A DNA stretch of 12,171 nucleotides from JBKHDT01 sp049974825. Lineage in GTDB: Bacteria > Pseudomonadota > Gammaproteobacteria > Halothiobacillales > Halothiobacillaceae. The stretch spans positions 1 through 12,171 of the forward strand of contig JBNGDJ010000074.1 of assembly GCA_049974825.1 (NCBI GenBank), written 5' to 3'. Within the stretch, counting starts at the first letter, position 1. Each line of letters opens with the position of its first letter. Shown here piece after piece: positions 6,346 to 12,171 of this stretch. The notes under the pieces were generated by a model, which ran no database searches, was not told the origin of the DNA, and was given only the letters and a program-made list of their open reading frames with translations. The position numbers were made by a program, and so were the translations under genes.

Positions 6346-9249
6346 GTGTCGCAGCAAGAAAAAAGGCAGGGAGATGTCGACCCCTTTTGGGTCGGTGTCG
6401 GCGCCTCGGCCGGCGGGCTGGACGCCCTCAAGGAGCTCTTGTCGGAGATCGAGCATGCCGAGGAGGCGATTTTTGTGATCGCCCAGCATCTTGATCCCAA
6501 GCACCCCACCATTCTCCAGGACCTCCTGGCCCGGATTACGAACATCCCGGTCGTGCTCGTTGAGCAGGACGTCACGCCGGTACCCGGCAGAATCTACCTG
6601 ATCTCGCCGGGGCATAACGCCACGATCGTGGATCGGCGCATTACCCTGACCCCGGCGGCTCCGGTTGGGCCCAAGCCTTCGATCAACGAGCTGTTCAGCT
6701 CGCTGGCGGACGATGTGGCTGACAAGACCATCGGGGTGATTCTCTCGGGCACGGGCAGCGACGGGGCCCAGGGGATGATCGCGATCAAGGCAGCCGGCGG
6801 CATTACCCTGGCGCAGGACGAGCAGACGGCCAAGTATTCGGGCATGCCGCGTGCCGCGCGCGAAACCGGCTTTGTGGACCTGGTGCTGCCGCCGCGGGAC
6901 ATCGCTCGCGAGATCCGGCAGTTCATCGTGGCCAGCGAGCGCCGGGGCGAAAGCCTCTCGACGCCGAAGATGCGTTCAAACCTCGAGAAGATCTTCCAGC
7001 GCATCTTCGACCAGACCGGTTACGACTTCAGCGGCTACAAGCTCAAGACGGTGCAGCGGCGCATCCAGCGGCGCATGGCGGTCCACAAGCTGGTGACCAT
7101 GGACGATTACGTCACCCTGCTGATGGGGTCGGCCGACGAAGTCGAGGCGCTGTTCAAGGACATGCTGATCTCGGTCACGGCGTTTTTCCGTGATCCGGAA
7201 CCGTTTTCGGACCTGGGCAACCTGATCGACCAGATGGTCGAGAAAGCCGAGGACTATGCCTCCATCCGTGTCTGGGTGCCCGGCTGTGCCAATGGCGAGG
7301 AGGCCTACTCGATCTGCATCCTGTTCCAGCAGGCGGCCATTCGCCATCGCAAGGAGCTGGCCCTGCAGATCTTCGCGACCGACATCGACGATCACGCACT
7401 TGATCGGGCCCGGCGTGGCGTCTATTCCAGCAACCAGGTCAAGGACGTGGAACCGGAGATTCTCCAGTCCTATTTCCGGGAGCGGGACGGGCACTTCCAT
7501 ATATCCAAGCGGATTCGGGACCAGGTGGTCTTCGCCCGGCAGAACCTGGTGATGGACCCGCCGTTTTCCCATCTTGACCTGATCAGCTGCCGCAATGTGC
7601 TGATCTACTTCAACCTGGAAACCCAGCGAACGATTCTGCAGGTGTTCCACTTCGCCCTGAAGCGTCGCGGATACCTGTTTTTGGGCAAGTCCGAATCGGC
7701 CAGCAATACCACGCCCGAGTTGTTCGAGTCGCTGTACAAGACTTCCCAGATCTTCGTGCGCCGGTCCACGGCGGTCAGTGAGCGGGCGGACCAGCTTGCA
7801 AGCGCGGGACGCATGGGCAAGCTGCGATCGAGTCGCCAAGCCGAACGGACGGAACCTGCCGGGGCCGCGGCGCCCGTGGAGGCCGACTCCATCGAGCGGA
7901 TGCTTGAACGGGTTCTGCTCGACTCGGTGGTACCGGTGGCCATCGCGCTGGATTCGCAGGGAAACATCCACCATATCCGGGGGGATGTCAGTCGGTTCCT
8001 GAGCTTTCCGCAGGGACGAATCGACACGACCATCTTCTCGTTGGCCCGGGATGACCTGCGGCTGGATATCCGGTCCCTGCTGCAGCGAGCCAAGCGAGAG
8101 GGCCGTGCTTCGAGCCAGGCCCTGTTCTACCGGCACGAGGACAAGAACCGTTCACTGTTCCTGCGCCTGTGCCGGCTCGATCTGCCGGAGCATGGCGACC
8201 TGTACCTGCTGGTCTTTATCGATCTGGATCTTGAGGAGGGCGCGCGGCTGCTGGATGTCAGCGCCAAGGATCCGGCCTCGCTGTCCTACCAGCAGCTCGA
8301 AGAGGAGCTGGTCCTGTTCCGCAAGAGGCTGCAAAGCAGTGTGGAGGATCTTGAGACCACCAACGAGGAACTGCAGTCGACCAACGAGGAGCTCCAGTCG
8401 GCCAACGAGGAGCTGCAGTCTTCCAACGAAGAATTGCAGACTGCCAACGAGGAATTGCAGTCGACCAACGAGGAACTGTCGACGGTCAACCAGGAGCTGG
8501 AGGTCAAGACCTTCGAGCTTGAGCAGGTCAACAATGATCTGGAAAGCATGCTGCTGAGCATCGACCAGATCATCCTGTTCATCGACAATCGCCTGCGCTT
8601 GCAGCGTTACACGCGCAAGGCGGCCGATACCTTCGGCCTGGATGCCGACGACCTGCGCCAGCCGGTCACCAGCATGGGTTACGTGGTCGACGTGCCTCAC
8701 CTGCGGCTGGAGCTTCTGAACGTCATCGAACTGGAAAAGGAAAGCACTCTGCGCGCCAATCTGGCTGCCGGCTACTTCAACCTGCGCCTGGTCCCCTACA
8801 AGGCCGAGAAGGAAGCTGTCGTCGGGGTAATCATGTTCTTCGAGCCGGACGAACAACGCAGCCAGCAATACCTGAGCCGCATGGCCCGAGGCCACCTGGA
8901 CCTGCTTTCCCGGCTGACCGACCATGCCGTGATCGCCATCAACCCCCACGGCAAGATCGTTCATGCGGACGAGCGGGTGGCGGCCCTGTTCGAGTACGCG
9001 TCCGATGCGCTCATCGGTCAGAACGTCAAGATGCTGATGCCGGAGCCGTACCGGGGACATCATGATGCCTATCTGCGCGAGTACGAGCAGGGGCAGAGCA
9101 AGGGCGTTGTCGGACGCTGGCGATCGGTGACCGGGCTGGACCGCCACGGAAATCGCTTTATCGCTCAGTTGCGTATCGAAGAGATCGGTGACGAGGACGA
9201 CCGGCTCTATGTCGGGCTGTTTGCTGCGCCGGAAAACACGGAGCATTGA
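6346..9249 (+). CDS. CheB methylesterase-CheR methyltransferase hybrid with coiled coil and two PAS domains
   Basis: A cytoplasmic 967-residue sensory fusion. CheB methylesterase domain, about 12-195: S21 in GASAGG, H48 in AQHLD and D139 in SGTGSDG form the catalytic triad. There is no receiver domain. CheR methyltransferase, about 211-470: SAM-site motif RVWVPGCANGEEAYS (308-322) and LDLISCRNVLIYFN (410-423). Residues 520-630 form a degenerate PAS-like region, then comes a seven-heptad coiled coil (672-720), a PAS at about 735-835 and a last PAS at about 852-962. The last PAS has the FixL-like stretch MPEPYRGHHDAYL, with H906 at the heme-ligand position. CheB and CheR add and remove methyl groups on receptor glutamates, but with both in one chain the net direction is unclear. 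The GTG start has a strong ribosome site. The gene precedes the GGDEF-EAL gene by three bases. Confidence 0.95.
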   Translation: MSQQEKRQGDVDPFWVGVGASAGGLDALKELLSEIEHAEEAIFVIAQHLDPKHPTILQDLLARITNIPVVLVEQDVTPVPGRIYLISPGHNATIVDRRITLTPAAPVGPKPSINELFSSLADDVADKTIGVILSGTGSDGAQGMIAIKAAGGITLAQDEQTAKYSGMPRAARETGFVDLVLPPRDIAREIRQFIVASERRGESLSTPKMRSNLEKIFQRIFDQTGYDFSGYKLKTVQRRIQRRMAVHKLVTMDDYVTLLMGSADEVEALFKDMLISVTAFFRDPEPFSDLGNLIDQMVEKAEDYASIRVWVPGCANGEEAYSICILFQQAAIRHRKELALQIFATDIDDHALDRARRGVYSSNQVKDVEPEILQSYFRERDGHFHISKRIRDQVVFARQNLVMDPPFSHLDLISCRNVLIYFNLETQRTILQVFHFALKRRGYLFLGKSESASNTTPELFESLYKTSQIFVRRSTAVSERADQLASAGRMGKLRSSRQAERTEPAGAAAPVEADSIERMLERVLLDSVVPVAIALDSQGNIHHIRGDVSRFLSFPQGRIDTTIFSLARDDLRLDIRSLLQRAKREGRASSQALFYRHEDKNRSLFLRLCRLDLPEHGDLYLLVFIDLDLEEGARLLDVSAKDPASLSYQQLEEELVLFRKRLQSSVEDLETTNEELQSTNEELQSANEELQSSNEELQTANEELQSTNEELSTVNQELEVKTFELEQVNNDLESMLLSIDQIILFIDNRLRLQRYTRKAADTFGLDADDLRQPVTSMGYVVDVPHLRLELLNVIELEKESTLRANLAAGYFNLRLVPYKAEKEAVVGVIMFFEPDEQRSQQYLSRMARGHLDLLSRLTDHAVIAINPHGKIVHADERVAALFEYASDALIGQNVKMLMPEPYRGHHDAYLREYEQGQSKGVVGRWRSVTGLDRHGNRFIAQLRIEEIGDEDDRLYVGLFAAPENTEH
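8359..8505 (+). repeat. Seven tandem 21-base units encoding heptads of the NEELQS type
   Basis: Residues 672-720 of the CheB/CheR hybrid are seven consecutive heptads: five of the form x-NEEL-QS or QT, then TNEELST and VNQELEV. The DNA therefore has a 21-base period with synonymous differences between units. It encodes a continuous coiled coil that should link the CheR part to the PAS domains as a rigid signalling helix. Such heptad linkers are common in this hybrid family. Confidence 0.9.
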
Positions 9250-9252
9250 TCC

Positions 9253-11475
9253 ATGGCAGGGAAGCCGATCAGGTCTGATCCCCCGATGAGCGAGTCGGCA
9301 CTGGCCATGGACGTGCAGGCCTACCGCAGCGAGATCGCCCAGCAGAACGAGCTTATCCGGCAGCTGCAGGATAAGCTTTTGCGCCAGGGCAGCCAGATCC
9401 GCTCCCTGGAGCGAGAATTGTTCACGCTCAGTTTCGAAAAGGAGCAGCAGCAACAACGTCAGGTCGCAGCCACCCGACTGTTCGAGCGCGCCCCGCTGGC
9501 CAGCGTGATTCTGGACGCGCACATGCAGATCCTTGACATGAACCGGCAGGCCGAACGGTTCTTCGACCACAAGCGTGAGCACCTGGTCCGCCGTTCCTTT
9601 CGCTCACTGCTGTCGCGCGATGCCTTCCGTCGCTTCTCCTCGGACATGAGCGCCTTGAGGGCTGATGAACAAGACAGCCGCTATTCGCAGTTTCTTGAAT
9701 TGGCCAACCGGACACCCTTTTCGATGGTTCTGGCGCGACTCGACGAGGACCGCTTCTACGGCGTGATTCAGGATCTGAGCGTGGCGGCGATTGCCCAGAA
9801 TTCCGAAAGGCTGGCGCATTTTGCTCTGGAGCAGTTGCGCGAGGGCGTGATCATCACCGATCCGAAGGGTGTGATTCTCAAGGTCAATCACGCGTTCACG
9901 GAAATCAGCGGTTACACGCCCGACGAGGCGATTGGAAAGACGCCCGCCCTGCTGCATTCGGGTCGGCACTCGCCGCGGTTTTACGAGCAGATGTGGGCGC
10001 GGCTGGCGAGGCATGGCTGGTGGGCGGGCGAGGTCTGGAATCGGCGCAAGAGCGGGGAGATCTATCCCGAGTGGTTGCAGATCAACCGGATTGTCGAGCC
10101 AGTCACCCACCAGTTGTTCTACGTGGCGACCTTCTCGGACATCACCGAGAAAAAGCAGCACCAGAAATCCCTCGACAAGCTGGCGCACTACGATTCCCTG
10201 ACCGGGCTGCCCAACCGGCGCTTCTTCGAGCGGGCGCTGGAAAATCACCTGCACCGGGCCCGGGACAACGAGGCCCACAAGCAGGCGATCCTGTTTATCG
10301 ACCTGGACAAGTTCAAGGAAGTCAACGACCGCTACGGGCACCAGGAAGGCGACCTGGTTCTCAAGGAGGCGGCCCAGCGGATCACCGCCAGTGTGCGGGA
10401 TACGGATATTGTCTCCCGGATCGGCGGTGACGAGTTTGTTCTGATGTTGCCGCGATTGCAGGACGAGGCGGCGGCCCGGACCATCGCAGCCAAGCTGACC
10501 CATGCACTGGCCATGACCTACGATGTCAACGGCCGCCAGCACCGGCTCAGTGCCTCGGTGGGCATCGCGCTTTATCCCGACCACGGGGATTCGGTGGAGG
10601 ACCTGATGCGCCGGGCGGATGCCGCCATGTATCAGGCCAAGGAAAAGGGCAAGAATCAGTGGGCGCTGTTTGACTATGCCGACGAAGCCAACCTGCTGAT
10701 TCTCGATGAGAAAAAGCGACTGATATGGTCGGCCATCGAGGACCCGGAAGGGTTCCTTGACATGCACTACCAGCCGATTTTCTGTGGTCAGGCGGATGCC
10801 CGGATCACCGAGCTGGAGGCGCTGCTGCGTATTCAGGATCAGGCCCGGCACGAGATTCGAACCGACGAATTCATTGCGCTCGCCGAGGAAAGTCGCCTGA
10901 TGGTTCCTCTTGGCGAGTCGATCTTCCACGCGACCTGCCAGTTTGCCCGGCGTTTGCACGATGCCGGGCTGTCCGTTCCCGTGACGGTCAATCTCTCGGC
11001 CGAGCAGTTCTACGACCCCAACCTGCTGGGGTCGCTGGAGTCGATAGCCGAGCGCCAGGGGTTGACGCTGGACCGATTCAACTTCGAGATTACCGAGACG
11101 GCCACCATGCACAATATCGACATGATGCGCGATACGCTTGGCGCCTTGCGGGAGAAAGGCGCGCGCGTGCTCCTCGACGATTTCGGAACCGGGTACGCTT
11201 CGCTGTCCCAGCTGCACGACCTGCCCGTGGACATTCTCAAGCTTGACCGCAGCTTTGTGAACGGGATCTCGGTCAACCCCACGGCCGAGAGCCTGGTGCG
11301 GGCCATGCTTGCCATGGCGCGGGCGCTGCAGCTGCGCGTGATCGCCGAAGGGGTGGAAACCGAAAACCAGGCACGCTGGCTGAGGACGGAGCGGGCCGAC
11401 TGCATGCAGGGGTATCTGCTGTCCCGGCCTCTCTCGGCCGATGTGATGTTTGCGAAGTTGCGTGACAATGGGTGA
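9253..11475 (+). CDS. PAS-PAS-GGDEF-EAL protein (diguanylate cyclase/c-di-GMP phosphodiesterase)
   Basis: A 740-residue cytoplasmic c-di-GMP enzyme with no membrane segment. It has an N-terminal coiled coil (about 20-72), a divergent PAS (75-175), a typical PAS (190-300), GGDEF (305-472) and EAL (490-735). The cyclase part looks active: FIDLDKFKEVND (348-359), GGDEF (391-395) and an inhibitory-site RxxD (382-385) five residues before it. The phosphodiesterase keeps E522, N580, E612, D642/D643 in DDFGTGYASL, K663, E699 in AEGVET and Q719. One oddity is ELEALLRI in place of the usual EALLRW plus proline. Both activities are therefore possible, and the net direction cannot be told. It starts three bases after the CheB/CheR hybrid with GGAG at 9240-9243, so the two are co-transcribed. 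Its stop overlaps the next gene. Confidence 0.95.
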   Translation: MAGKPIRSDPPMSESALAMDVQAYRSEIAQQNELIRQLQDKLLRQGSQIRSLERELFTLSFEKEQQQQRQVAATRLFERAPLASVILDAHMQILDMNRQAERFFDHKREHLVRRSFRSLLSRDAFRRFSSDMSALRADEQDSRYSQFLELANRTPFSMVLARLDEDRFYGVIQDLSVAAIAQNSERLAHFALEQLREGVIITDPKGVILKVNHAFTEISGYTPDEAIGKTPALLHSGRHSPRFYEQMWARLARHGWWAGEVWNRRKSGEIYPEWLQINRIVEPVTHQLFYVATFSDITEKKQHQKSLDKLAHYDSLTGLPNRRFFERALENHLHRARDNEAHKQAILFIDLDKFKEVNDRYGHQEGDLVLKEAAQRITASVRDTDIVSRIGGDEFVLMLPRLQDEAAARTIAAKLTHALAMTYDVNGRQHRLSASVGIALYPDHGDSVEDLMRRADAAMYQAKEKGKNQWALFDYADEANLLILDEKKRLIWSAIEDPEGFLDMHYQPIFCGQADARITELEALLRIQDQARHEIRTDEFIALAEESRLMVPLGESIFHATCQFARRLHDAGLSVPVTVNLSAEQFYDPNLLGSLESIAERQGLTLDRFNFEITETATMHNIDMMRDTLGALREKGARVLLDDFGTGYASLSQLHDLPVDILKLDRSFVNGISVNPTAESLVRAMLAMARALQLRVIAEGVETENQARWLRTERADCMQGYLLSRPLSADVMFAKLRDNG

Positions 11476-12046
11476 AAAGACCTGCGCAAGTGACATCCGG
11501 CTGGTCATTGACGATCAGGGGATCATCACCGATATCGGTGGAGGCTGGGACAAGGCCGCCAAGGAAGGAGGCGCGGCCGAGAAGCTGGCCGTGGATTCGG
11601 TGATCGGCAAGCCGCTGGCCGGCTTTATTGGCAGCGATGCCACCCGCATGTACTACAACGCGGTGTTCAAGCTGGCGCGCCTGCGCGGCCAAACCCTGAC
11701 CCGCGAGTATCGCTGCGACTCGCCGACGCACAAGCGGTTCATGGAAGTGACCGTCACCCCGCGGCCAGACGGTCACATCGAGATGCTGCACCAGTTGCTG
11801 CACGAGGAGCCATTCGCTCACCAACTCCTGCCCGTGCCCGTGGCCCGCTCCGACCCCCGACAGGGAACGGCTCTGCGCTGCAGCATCTGCAACCGGGTTC
11901 GCCTGCCCGGCCAACGGGAATGGGTCGAACCGGCCACGCTGGTCGAGTCGGAGGACAAAACCTTGAGCGTCATCCACACCGTCTGTACCGACTGCAAGCA
12001 TGCCGACTGGTTTGGCGTGCGTCGTGGTGTCGGTACCGACAGATGA
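11468..12046 (+). CDS. Small PAS-like protein with C-terminal CxxC...CxxC cluster
   Basis: A 192-residue soluble protein of unknown function. Residues about 9-115 read as a compact PAS-like domain: IRLVIDDQGIITDIGGGW, VIGKPLAGFIG, then REYRCDSPTHKRFMEVTVTP. The C-terminal 55 residues carry CSIC (C138, C141) and CTDC (C173, C176) with H178 close by, likely a zinc-ribbon-like or other metal site. Similar CSWCKR...CPDC tails occur on some PAS and response-regulator proteins. The ATG at 11468 overlaps the stop of the GGDEF-EAL gene by 8 bases. A longer in-frame ATG at 11450 is possible, and no strong ribosome site separates the two. As the last gene of the operon it probably works with the c-di-GMP enzyme or the CheB/CheR hybrid, by inference from position only. 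Confidence 0.85.
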   Translation: MGEKTCASDIRLVIDDQGIITDIGGGWDKAAKEGGAAEKLAVDSVIGKPLAGFIGSDATRMYYNAVFKLARLRGQTLTREYRCDSPTHKRFMEVTVTPRPDGHIEMLHQLLHEEPFAHQLLPVPVARSDPRQGTALRCSICNRVRLPGQREWVEPATLVESEDKTLSVIHTVCTDCKHADWFGVRRGVGTDR

Positions 12047-12066
12047 ACGTGCGCAGTCCGTGCTTA

Positions 12067-12171
12067 AGGAATCTCTGCACAAATCCATCCATGGATTTGT
12101 GGGCTTGCGCCAGCTGCGCGTTCAGACACGCATGGCCCGGTGGGCTTGCGCCAGCTAAACGCGTCAGCTGG
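12067..12171 (+). repeat. Left part of a third hairpin-array element (cut by the window edge)
   Basis: Bases 12068-12115 match 2036-2083 of the complete element over 48 positions with two differences. They include the inverted end (A)GGAATCTCTGCAC and the hairpin CACAAATCCAT/ATGGATTTGTG (12078-12088 with 12091-12101). After that the copy diverges and repeats the 17-mer GTGGGCTTGCGCCAGCT at 12099-12115 and 12140-12156. It begins 20 bases after the stop of the PAS/CxxC gene and could serve as its transcript end. The orientation matches the other two copies. Confidence 0.8.

Noticed and set aside
8152..9582. Long - strand open frames opposite the CheB/CheR and GGDEF-EAL genes, including 9604-11508
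   Set aside because: They are shadows of well-supported + strand genes. They cross gene borders and show low-complexity Leu/Gln/Val-rich composition with no motif.
11273..12088. A 271-codon - strand frame starting in the third repeat copy
   Set aside because: Its first residues come from the repeat, and the rest lies opposite the GGDEF-EAL and PAS/CxxC genes. No domain is visible.

Overview
The window is GC-rich, densely coded DNA, most likely from a gammaproteobacterium. The YcaO, the split Aer-type receptor and the CheB/CheR-PAS hybrid all resemble proteins of motile, environmental Gammaproteobacteria, possibly a Chromatiales- or Halomonas-like lineage. That placement is an inference and the genus cannot be fixed from sequence alone. 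I see no rRNA, tRNA, CRISPR array, phage gene or transposase.

Layout. (1) 99-1952, + strand: a tight methionine-salvage operon, mtnB-mtnD-mtnC, with a 4-base mtnB/mtnD overlap and a GTG start for mtnC. (2) 1953-2238: a gap between convergent genes. It holds a GC hairpin after mtnC and then a complete 202-bp repeat element, bounded by 14-bp inverted ends and packed with hairpins. (3) 2239-6077, - strand: ycaO, then a small Aer-type PAS gene, then a membrane-anchored chemoreceptor with a C-terminal zinc-binding CZB domain. The PAS and receptor genes overlap and look like an Aer receptor split in two, comparable to Campylobacter CetB/CetA. (4) 6078-6345: a divergent control region with one AT-rich promoter candidate. 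(5) 6346-12046, + strand: three close-packed genes. They encode a 967-aa CheB-CheR-coiled coil-PAS-PAS hybrid, a 740-aa PAS-PAS-GGDEF-EAL protein with intact catalytic motifs for both making and degrading c-di-GMP, and a 192-aa PAS-like protein ending in a CxxC...CxxC cluster. (6) 12067-12171: the left part of a third repeat copy. The window begins with the right end of another copy (11-62).

How the parts may work together. The mtn genes recycle methylthioadenosine. The other genes, apart from ycaO, form a sensory block with several likely cofactor-binding sensors: a probable flavin PAS (Aer type), a CZB site whose zinc-ligand spacing matches E. coli DgcZ, a FixL-like PAS that keeps the heme-ligand His and distal Arg positions, and a four-cysteine cluster. 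I infer that the block links oxygen, redox or metal sensing to chemoreceptor methylation and c-di-GMP turnover. The repeat copies, all in the same orientation, mark the borders between the mtn operon and this block.
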